Positions 57,631-64,000 of a stretch of DNA of 64,000 nt are shown one piece after another; the stretch's first letter is position 1, and the number at the start of each line of letters is the position of its first letter. The stretch spans positions 9,694-73,693 of the forward strand of contig CAYVQU010000004.1 in assembly GCA_964453155.1 (NCBI GenBank), given 5' to 3'. The notes under the pieces are model-generated. The model did no database searches. It was not told where the DNA came from and was given only the letters and a program-made list of their open reading frames with translations. The stretch is from CAYVQU01 sp964453155 (GTDB taxonomy: Bacteria; Chloroflexota; Anaerolineae; Anaerolineales; UBA11858). The position numbers were made by a program, and so were the translations under genes.

Positions 57631-60600
57631 TACGAGTCGCCGGTGTAATTGGCAGGAGGTGGTGAAAACTTGAGGATACGATGATTGGCAGTATCCGCCA
57701 CCCATAGCGAACCATCTGGAGAAAATGCCATCCCGGTGGGTAGGTTGACCTTGTCAAGTTCAAAACCGAAATCACCCCAATAACGGACAAAATCTCCATC
57801 TTGCGTAAATTGAAGAATCCGATAACCTTCCGGGTCGGCAACATAGAGATTGTTGTCAAAGTCGGTCGCGAGATAGGGTTTGTTGTCTAATGATTGCCCA
57901 TACCACCCGACAATGGGCCATTCGGTCAGCGGGGAGTATGCCAAACCACTGGCGTCAGGTTCGAAGACCTGGACGCGTTGATTCCAGGTATCGGCGATAA
58001 AAAGTTTGCCATCGGTGCCGATCGCCATGCCAACTGGTTCGTCAAATTGAGCTTCGAGCATGCCTGCACTGCCGAATTGGGATAAGAAGTTGCCATCTTG
58101 ATCAAAAATGGCGATGCGTTTATTGCCAGTATCGGTGATCAAGAGATTGTTGTTCGAATCAATGACAATGTCGCGCGGCCCCCAGAAGGCTGCACCGCTC
58201 TCACCTTGGCCAAAGAATCCCCATTGGGTGATGAACCGGCCATCTGGAGAAAACTTCTGAATCCGGTGATTCCAAGTATCGGCTACATAAACGGAACCAT
58301 CTGTTCCGACAGCCAGCCCCCACGGTTCATAGAAAGTTCCGGGAGGGGCTTCACCCACCGAGATATCGGCAAAACTTCCCCAGACATGGAGGATTTCACC
58401 CGTAGTGGACAAGTGTTTAATCCGGTGATTGGCGGTATCACTGACATACAGCGATCCATCAGGGGCGATGGCAACGCCGCGCGGCATATTGAAATCACCT
58501 TCATTTCCAATGGCGGCCTCAGCCAAGAGGGGCAATTCTTTCCCCTCGTAAGGATCGGCCAGAATTTCTTCTTCGATCACCGGGGACACCCCATAATTCC
58601 AGACCTGGGCTGCGATATCTTTCCGGACATAGAGGCGCATCCGGTCGGAGGGTTCCCAGTTGGGCAAACTCAAATCTTTCCCTTTGAGTTCAGCATATTT
58701 GGTGTAATCTCGGTCGTACCAAATCTTGAAAATCGCGGCGCGCATGTGCGGATCACTAATGCTGGTTTTAATTCGATCCCAGGTCAAATTATAGTAATCC
58801 TGATCGGGCCACCAGATGCGAATATAGTCAAAACGATGATAAGCCTGACCTACTACGGGTTCTAATTTGGAGAAATTATTGTCACCAACTAAGATGACTG
58901 ACGCATCCCGCAGTTCACGCGTCGGGTTGGCTCCATAAAATTTGGCATTGGGATAATTGCGTAAATACCACCAATAAGGATAGGTATTTTCGTCATCATA
59001 GGCCACTACGATATTCAAACCATCAGTTGTCCGCTGCGATAATTCCTCGATTTGTGCCAGGGCTTTCTTGGGCCCTGGTCCAGAATGCGCATAGACAAGA
59101 TATTCGGTCGCGTTATCGTAGTTGATGTAAGCGGCGCGGAATGCGGCGCGGGCGGTCAGCATTGTAAGCAAACCAACCACGGTCAATAAACCAATCCAGC
59201 TGACTTGGTTTAACTCCCACTCTTTCAACATTATGGCTAAGCCCCAACCCGAACCGATGGTCACTAATAGGGCGGTGAAGAAAATATTGGTGGCATTGAG
59301 TTGGGTAAGTTCCCGACCCTGGAAAGGGCGCTCAGGTCCGAGCCAACTTCCGATCACGGCCGAAAAACTGATCACCAAGATGATCATCAATGTCAGTAGT
59401 AAGAAGCCGCGCTTTTTCAGGAAATCTGACCAGTTGATGTTGGTGATGATTTTATCGACTGCCCACCCGGTCAGTAATATCATTGGCAGGGTGATATGAA
59501 CCGTCAGCCAGGGCATCTTTTCACCGGCGATTGTGTAGGCGATCAGACTGGAAATGGTCCAGAAGCCCAGGAGAGAAACGACAAAACCCTCATGAAACCC
59601 ATCCGCATTTTCAATCTCAGCCTCGCTACCAAACTTTTTCCAGCGCTTGCCGACGGATAAGGCCGCCGCGATTAAGCAGCCCAATGCAGGTAAAAACTCG
59701 TAGACCGGAATTTGCAAAAACGCGTAGTAATACCAGGGTTGACTGCCGCGTTCCACCCCTTGTTGTTCGAGCCAGTACCCCAATGAACCCACCAGGCCGG
59801 TGAAGAATCCTTGACCATTGGTGAAGATCGTAGTGTAGAGAATGGTGAAGGGAATATAGAAAATGGCAGCGTTGATCACCCATAACCGCGGGTTCCATAA
59901 GTACCCCACGATGATGGAGATTACTGTGAATATGATCACGAAAATCCCAGTTTTCTGGATTCCGGCCCAAGAATAATCAGTGGGATCCCAGCCCATCATG
60001 CGGACCGGGAAGGGCGCCAGGTGGGGCAGGATGAGCGTTAGCAGGAGAATGATCAATCCGAAGGCACGGTTCTGCTTTAGTCCCTCCCAGGTCAAGCCGC
60101 GCACCGCGATATAAAGGGCCAAAAGAAGACTTATTCCACTCAGACCGACGGGTAATAACATCAAAATTGAAGGGGCGCTGGCCGGGGCTTCGCCCCCTTC
60201 GACCGGTAGCGGCGCCTCAGCGGGTGCAAAGGCGGAAATCCCGGCCGCACCAGCCAAAAGTACAAATGCTAAGATAACGGCCAAAATGAAGTAATTGCGG
60301 TAACCGGCATATTCCCATTTTTTATCTTTTGTAATTTGATAGATAAATACCAATCCTAAAAAGATCAGGGCTTGGGCCACATAAATGAAAGAAGTTTCTT
60401 TCGCCGTAAAATGCAATACGGTCGCGGCGGTAAGCCAATAGGTGTACTTGGCTTTGCCGGTTTCCAAATAACGTAAAACAGCCCAGATCGTGACCACCCC
60501 GAACAACCCCACCAAAGCCTCGTTCCGCACATAGCGGCCATAAAAGAGCATATAGGGCGAAATGAGCATGAGCCCCGCCCCAACCAAAGCTCCCACGCGG

Positions 60601-60962
60601 CCTAGATAACGACGGTAATACCAGACAAATCCGATCGTCGCGATGCTGAATAACGCGAACGGAATCCGAGCGGTGAAATCGTTATCACCAAATAAAAAGT
60701 AAGAAAACGCGGTGAGATGAAATAGTAAGGGCCCATGGGTTAGGGGCGTGTGCTGGTATCCCTGGCCCTCAGATAACCGCCAGGAATAGTAAACGTGTGA
60801 ATTCTCATCATGGCTCATCACCCGCGACTCGAGATCGTAAAAGCGGGATAAGATGCCCAAGATCAGAATAATGGAAAAGATCAATGTTTCCCAATTAAGG
60901 GTCATGGATGTGATGATGGGACGATCTAACCAGGAGGAAGGTTTAGTATGAGTTTGTTGCAT
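57630..60962 (-). CDS. Agl23-type membrane glycosyltransferase fused to an NHL-repeat domain
   Basis: A 1110-aa protein. The N-terminal ~620 residues contain about a dozen membrane helices and the GT-C motif region SRVMSHDENSHVYYSWRL (acidic motif in the first loop), as in the TIGR03663 'flippase activity-associated Agl23' family. Then follow an extracytoplasmic mixed domain and, from about 790 to 1110, six NHL repeats (for example GVAIAPDGSLYVSDTANHRI, GMAIGTDGKLFIADTWNQRV). These should form a beta-propeller. Thus a lipid-linked sugar transferase carries a sugar- or protein-binding propeller. TAGGAGA at the start supports MQQTHTK. The acceptor is unknown. Confidence 0.85.
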   Translation of the reverse strand: MQQTHTKPSSWLDRPIITSMTLNWETLIFSIILILGILSRFYDLESRVMSHDENSHVYYSWRLSEGQGYQHTPLTHGPLLFHLTAFSYFLFGDNDFTARIPFALFSIATIGFVWYYRRYLGRVGALVGAGLMLISPYMLFYGRYVRNEALVGLFGVVTIWAVLRYLETGKAKYTYWLTAATVLHFTAKETSFIYVAQALIFLGLVFIYQITKDKKWEYAGYRNYFILAVILAFVLLAGAAGISAFAPAEAPLPVEGGEAPASAPSILMLLPVGLSGISLLLALYIAVRGLTWEGLKQNRAFGLIILLLTLILPHLAPFPVRMMGWDPTDYSWAGIQKTGIFVIIFTVISIIVGYLWNPRLWVINAAIFYIPFTILYTTIFTNGQGFFTGLVGSLGYWLEQQGVERGSQPWYYYAFLQIPVYEFLPALGCLIAAALSVGKRWKKFGSEAEIENADGFHEGFVVSLLGFWTISSLIAYTIAGEKMPWLTVHITLPMILLTGWAVDKIITNINWSDFLKKRGFLLLTLMIILVISFSAVIGSWLGPERPFQGRELTQLNATNIFFTALLVTIGSGWGLAIMLKEWELNQVSWIGLLTVVGLLTMLTARAAFRAAYINYDNATEYLVYAHSGPGPKKALAQIEELSQRTTDGLNIVVAYDDENTYPYWWYLRNYPNAKFYGANPTRELRDASVILVGDNNFSKLEPVVGQAYHRFDYIRIWWPDQDYYNLTWDRIKTSISDPHMRAAIFKIWYDRDYTKYAELKGKDLSLPNWEPSDRMRLYVRKDIAAQVWNYGVSPVIEEEILADPYEGKELPLLAEAAIGNEGDFNMPRGVAIAPDGSLYVSDTANHRIKHLSTTGEILHVWGSFADISVGEAPPGTFYEPWGLAVGTDGSVYVADTWNHRIQKFSPDGRFITQWGFFGQGESGAAFWGPRDIVIDSNNNLLITDTGNKRIAIFDQDGNFLSQFGSAGMLEAQFDEPVGMAIGTDGKLFIADTWNQRVQVFEPDASGLAYSPLTEWPIVGWYGQSLDNKPYLATDFDNNLYVADPEGYRILQFTQDGDFVRYWGDFGFELDKVNLPTGMAFSPDGSLWVADTANHRILKFSPPPANYTGDS

Positions 60963-61009
60963 AAAATCTCCTACCAAAAGAAATGATCTATTCAACCGCG
61001 GAGTATTGA

Positions 61010-61843
61010 TTACGGCCTGTAAGGTTGTAATTCGACCGCAATGGTCAGTAAAGCATCTTTTCCAAGACGTGGGGTGTCAGACTGATTTTCTGAATTATCT
61101 CCGCGGTAAAAAATTTCGTAAAGTATATCGTTTTCTTGCCAACGGAGGAAGTGAATATTTGCGTTGGAATCCCAAATAGCCTGAAATTCTACGGTGTCAG
61201 TCGAAATTTTAGGATTTTTGGGATCTTGTATTTCTGGAATACGCCAACCACCAGCAACATATTCCACGGAAAGATCTTCAATTGAGATCATTTCCACTCC
61301 AGTCTGTGTGCTGATGCTTTGAAATTCAGCGCTTATCTGTTGTTGGGAGATCCGCAGGATTTCATGTGATCCGGCGCCATAGTTGAAAATTATTGCTTGC
61401 CGATTACCTGAATATGCGGCCCCAGTAAAAGTAAAGCGAGTTGGTAAGTTAGATGGGATTTTTAAGCCAAAGCCAACCCGTTCAGCAGCCTCAGCTACGG
61501 TTAAATTAAATCGGGACCCAGGGGCTTCTAACTCTTCCCATGGGATTTCGACAATGGTGTGTTCATTGGACGCTGGGAGGAAGAATTGGGCGATTCGATT
61601 TGCAAAAATCGCAATTGAGGGCGTGGATAGACTGATCAACAATATGAAAACGATTCCCACAGAAACCGTTAGCACCCTCCACTGAGGTTGTAACCAACCC
61701 CAAAATCTACCCGGTTTTTCTCGATTCCATGGTTGCTTTTCCATCTGTACGTGGAAATGATCACCGGGAGTAGGGCGGAGCCTGAATAACAAATTCTCGA
61801 TTTCTAATTCGCTGGGGGTGGGCTTCTGGCGATACTCAGTCAT
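61010..61843 (-). CDS. DUF4367-like membrane protein, putative anti-sigma partner
   Basis: A 277-aa protein with a cytoplasmic N-terminus (~75 residues), one membrane helix (VLTVSVGIVFILLISLSTPSIAIFA) and an outer beta-rich domain. The C-terminal part (from LTVAEAAERVGFGLKIPSNLPTRFTF) resembles DUF4367 domains found in anti-sigma factors and related sensors. It starts 10 bp after the sigma factor gene, in the same unit, which is the usual arrangement for sigma/anti-sigma pairs. The start at MTEYRQKP is chosen because the longer frame overlaps the sigma gene. Anti-sigma function is an inference. Confidence 0.75.
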   Translation of the reverse strand: MTEYRQKPTPSELEIENLLFRLRPTPGDHFHVQMEKQPWNREKPGRFWGWLQPQWRVLTVSVGIVFILLISLSTPSIAIFANRIAQFFLPASNEHTIVEIPWEELEAPGSRFNLTVAEAAERVGFGLKIPSNLPTRFTFTGAAYSGNRQAIIFNYGAGSHEILRISQQQISAEFQSISTQTGVEMISIEDLSVEYVAGGWRIPEIQDPKNPKISTDTVEFQAIWDSNANIHFLRWQENDILYEIFYRGDNSENQSDTPRLGKDALLTIAVELQPYRP

Positions 61844-61853
61844 TTGAATAACT

Positions 61854-62393
61854 TCAGGTTGTGGGCCAATTCTGGCGGATTCGTTGCAAGCTCCGCCGGA
61901 TGTTGACAGAGACGGTGTTTTCTGACATTTCAAGATGGACAGCAATTTGTTTCACGCGCCATCCCAAAATATATCGCAAGACGATTATTTCGCGCTGGCG
62001 CACCGACAAATTATCGATCAAGGTCCACAATGTTTTAAACGTTTCCCGGTCTGCTAAATTCTCTTCAGGTCCTTTAGCCGGATCGGGGAGAATATGCTTT
62101 TCGATGTCTTGTGAGCTGCCACGCCGGGTTTGGTGCCGGTGAGTATCAATGACAAGATTTCGGGCAATTTGCAACAACCAACCGAGGGCGGCTTCCAGGT
62201 TACCTTTATATTGGTGCCGGGCTTTCCAGGCTCGCAAAAAGGTTGTGGCAGTTAAGTCTTCAACTTCTTCAGTTGGTCCCCCGTGCAAACCATATATGAA
62301 TCGATAGACGTTCAGATGGGTGCGTTCATACAATATATTAAACGCGGCTGTGGTTTGGAGGTTGCCAACTTGACCCCGGGATCGTTTCGCCAT
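61854..62393 (-). CDS. RNA polymerase sigma factor, ECF type
   Basis: Extracytoplasmic-function sigma factor, 179 aa. Region 2 has FNILYERTHLNVYRFIYGL and VEDLTATTFLRAWKAR (the DxxxxTF motif). Region 4 has LWTLIDNLSVRQREIIVLRYILGWRVKQIAVHLEMSENTVSVNIRRSLQRIR, an intact helix-turn-helix for the -35 box. The partner gene follows. Its target promoters cannot be found from this window alone. No autoregulated promoter is clearly seen. Confidence 0.93.
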   Translation of the reverse strand: MAKRSRGQVGNLQTTAAFNILYERTHLNVYRFIYGLHGGPTEEVEDLTATTFLRAWKARHQYKGNLEAALGWLLQIARNLVIDTHRHQTRRGSSQDIEKHILPDPAKGPEENLADRETFKTLWTLIDNLSVRQREIIVLRYILGWRVKQIAVHLEMSENTVSVNIRRSLQRIRQNWPTT

Positions 62394-62481
62394 TGCTAGT
62401 TTTCGGCCGGGAAATGAAGCCAGAATGAGATCATCTATATTAGGAAACGAAAATGAGTTGAAAATCTGACAGGGTGGTATG

Positions 62482-62829
62482 TTATTTTTTTCGTTTATTC
62501 GCGGGATGCCCAGTTTTTAGATTTTTTATTTCGCTGCCACTTAAATGTCGCGATTGGCGCGGTTTTAAATTTCCCAAATGTAGTGCCCCAATTCGGACGC
62601 GAATGATTCGTACTACGGGCAATCCAGTTAACCGCCCCATTTCTCGGAGTTGGCGTTTACGGCCTTCCGTAAGAATAACTCGTAGCCAGGCCCCTTTTCC
62701 ATGCGTTCCCGTTACTTGAACTCTCGCTGGTTGGGTGCGGTAGCCATCCTCCAAAACGACTCCGTTCCGCCAGGCTGCGAGTTGTTTTTCGTCTGGACGG
62801 CTGGCAACCAAAACCCGGTATTCCTTTTC
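62482..62829 (-). pseudogene. Truncated RluB paralogue (C-terminal part only)
   Basis: A fragment of a pseudouridine synthase gene, about 115 codons (open reading frame extends to 62865). Its sequence from EKEYR to the C-terminus matches the intact copy next to it at roughly 80% identity by eye, including RPDEKQLAAWRNGVVL and ILTEGRKRQLREMGRLTGLPVV. The S4 domain and the catalytic Asp motif GRLD are absent. Most differences are conservative (I/V, K/R, D/E), so the copy was under selection for some time before losing its front. It lies 69 bp after the intact gene in the same direction. It could still be translated, but it cannot modify RNA. Confidence 0.8.
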
Positions 62830-62898
62830 GTAACAATATGCACCGAGGACTGGTGATGCGAACAAGTTTTACTCTCACTCCAGTGATGCGGGAGAACG

Positions 62899-63669
62899 CT
62901 ACCCGCGCTTCTTAGGTGATCTTGTCGTTGCGCGTTTAGGTTTCTTCCCTTGGTTACCTGTTTCACCTTTGAGCTTTGATACTTCCGCTAGTGATAGATG
63001 TCGCCACTGTCTTGGTTTCAAGTTACCTAGTTGTAAGGTGCTAATTCGGACCCGGATGATGCGGACGACTGGCAAACCAGTTAGGCGACCCATTTCTCGG
63101 ATCTGCCTTTTGCGACCTTCTGTAAGAATAACTTGCATCCAGGCGCCTTTGCCGTGGGTACTCGTAACTTGGGCTTTGACGGGCTTCGTTTTATAGCCGT
63201 CATCCAGAACAACTCCATTGCGCCAGGCGGCAAGTTGTTTTTCATCGGGGCGGCTGGCGACGAGAATTCGATACTCCTTTTCATGCATGAAGCTGGGATG
63301 TGTTAGGCGATTGGTGAGATCGCCGTCATTGGTTAGCAATATCAAACCTTCACTATCCACATCCAAACGCCCGACCGGATACAGGGTACCCGGCTCATCA
63401 ATCAGATCGCGGACGGTTTTGCGGTTATCCTGGGGAACTGCCGCCGAGATAACATTGCGGGGTTTATTGAGGGCAATATACTTAAGTGGTTCGGCGGCTT
63501 GGATCGGTCGGCCATTTACTGCAACCTCATCCGAAACTGGGTTGGCTTTGGTACCCAGCTTTATCAATCGGCCGTTTACTGTTACCTTACCATTGGCTAT
63601 GAGTTTTTCACAAGCCCGGCGAGATCCAAAACCCGCTCGGGCTAAAATTTTCTGTACCCGTTCTTCCAT
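62899..63669 (-). CDS. rluB: 23S rRNA pseudouridine synthase RluB family
   Basis: Makes pseudouridine in 23S rRNA, 256 aa. An N-terminal S4 domain (VQKILARAGFGSRRACEKLIANGKVTVNG) precedes the RsuA/RluB catalytic domain with Asp in YPVGRLDVDSEGLILLTNDG. The family block GRKRQIREMGRLTGLPVVRI follows. The tail is basic (KKPKRATTRSPKKRG). The start at MEERVQKIL is supported by GGAG 7 nt upstream and a TATAAT (63688-63693) that rules out the longer frame. RluB, RluE or RsuA-like specificity cannot be settled. Confidence 0.93.
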   Translation of the reverse strand: MEERVQKILARAGFGSRRACEKLIANGKVTVNGRLIKLGTKANPVSDEVAVNGRPIQAAEPLKYIALNKPRNVISAAVPQDNRKTVRDLIDEPGTLYPVGRLDVDSEGLILLTNDGDLTNRLTHPSFMHEKEYRILVASRPDEKQLAAWRNGVVLDDGYKTKPVKAQVTSTHGKGAWMQVILTEGRKRQIREMGRLTGLPVVRIIRVRISTLQLGNLKPRQWRHLSLAEVSKLKGETGNQGKKPKRATTRSPKKRG

Positions 63670-63687
63670 AATTTTCTCCAGGGTGCA

Positions 63688-63693
63688 ATTATA
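63688..63693 (-). promoter_or_regulatory. -10 box of rluB
   Basis: Minus strand TATAAT about 19 nt before the ATG; the -35 box is not clear. Confidence 0.5.
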
Positions 63694-63699
63694 ACGCAA

Positions 63700-64000
63700 G
63701 GAATGAAATTCTTTGCTTGAAGCATTGAATGGAATCCTTCATGCGAGATCATGGCAATCAAGATGTAACTGGTCAGGAACTTTGAGTTTTGCCATCACAA
63801 ACTTATTGGAGTTATCAACACAACCGACAAACCGGAACTCCCCTACAAGTACGTTTGAATATAACAACATCAACTGTGGTTACTGCGTAAACGGCACACC
63901 CTCTGAGTTATTTGCTCAGAGGGTGTTTTTTGATACTACCGGGAGAGTTATACCAATTGCGTTCTTTCAAGCCATGAATTATGATAAGGCAAAAAACTAG
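63700..64000. other. 301-bp gap ending in an orphan terminator
   Basis: No protein gene with recognisable features. It contains the terminator at 63896-63933 on the plus strand, which has no gene before it on this strand, so a small RNA is possible. Otherwise nothing is recognised. Confidence 0.45.
63896..63933 (+). terminator. Terminator without an upstream gene
   Basis: Perfect 12-bp stem ACACCCTCTGAG / CTCAGAGGGTGT, 7-nt loop, then TTTTTT. Confidence 0.85.

Noticed and set aside
63713..64000. A 95-codon open frame at the right edge
   Set aside because: It spans the terminator hairpin at 63896 and shows no motif, no ribosome binding site and no codon bias.
1..64000. CRISPR array, prophage, insertion sequence or rRNA/tRNA genes
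   Set aside because: No regular spaced repeats, transposase, integrase, phage structural genes or cloverleaf/rRNA sequences were recognised.

Overview
The window is a contiguous stretch of bacterial chromosome with about 50 protein genes, mostly housekeeping. It looks like a Chloroflexota genome, most likely the Anaerolineae line. The reasons are the Thr/Pro-rich (TPTxTPT-type) linkers after lipoprotein and LysM anchors, a PyrF-PyrE fusion, Ser/Thr kinase-NB-ARC-TPR proteins, an Agl23-type membrane glycosyltransferase fused to NHL repeats, a DHH-CBS-tRNA nucleotidyltransferase fusion, and intergenic DNA crowded with short palindromic repeats. This placement is an inference from gene style; no rRNA or tRNA gene was found to confirm it.

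Layout. 1-5.8 kb: a tight co-directional cluster of a SNF2 helicase (5' end cut by the window edge), an unrecognised 188-aa protein, a membrane-anchored endonuclease/exonuclease/phosphatase-fold protein and a 1004-aa SF2 helicase with two predicted transmembrane segments. This is the best candidate for an undescribed system. 5.9-15.5 kb: RraA-like protein, a small STAS-like protein, HtpG, an MFS transporter, SurE and a large kinase-NB-ARC-TPR signalling protein. 15.6-21.5 kb: a 2-hydroxyacid dehydrogenase and then the pyrimidine cluster pyrC-pyrB-pyrFE-pyrD, preceded by two tandem terminator hairpins and interrupted by palindromes, one of them inside the pyrF coding region. 21.5-27.3 kb: membrane proteins and lipoproteins of poorly known function (split COG0701-type permease, two DUF3048 lipoproteins, DUF2085, DUF4126, DUF4190).

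27.4-32.1 kb: a thiamine operon on the minus strand (TPP riboswitch, thiN, thiB, thiP, thiQ). The terminator hairpin of the riboswitch contains the thiN ribosome binding site. 32.2-42.7 kb: the translation operon nusA-ylxR-infB-rbfA-nrnA-truB-ribF, with a good promoter and a folded leader in front of nusA but no rimP, and a DHH-CBS-CCA fusion upstream. 42.8-49.3 kb: MazG-like protein, LOG-family protein, HEAT-like protein, rpsO, pnp with a structured leader, trxB and a stand-alone response regulator. 49.4-57.5 kb: LysM protein, hemW, isoprenoid genes fni and a prenyltransferase diverging from acpP, sucCD and a DUF4203 protein. 57.6-63.7 kb: the Agl23/NHL protein, an ECF sigma factor with a DUF4367 partner, and an RluB pseudouridine synthase followed by a truncated second copy.

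General themes. Several genes (DUF2085, MazG-like, hemW, the kinase) have a -10 box ending exactly 7 nt before the ATG and no Shine-Dalgarno, which points to leaderless mRNAs. Classical TTGACA/TAAAAT promoters are seen for acpP, fni, nusA and pyrC. Four copies of a 52-53 bp imperfect palindrome (GCARATTTCGG arms) and several other palindrome families occupy the intergenic regions.
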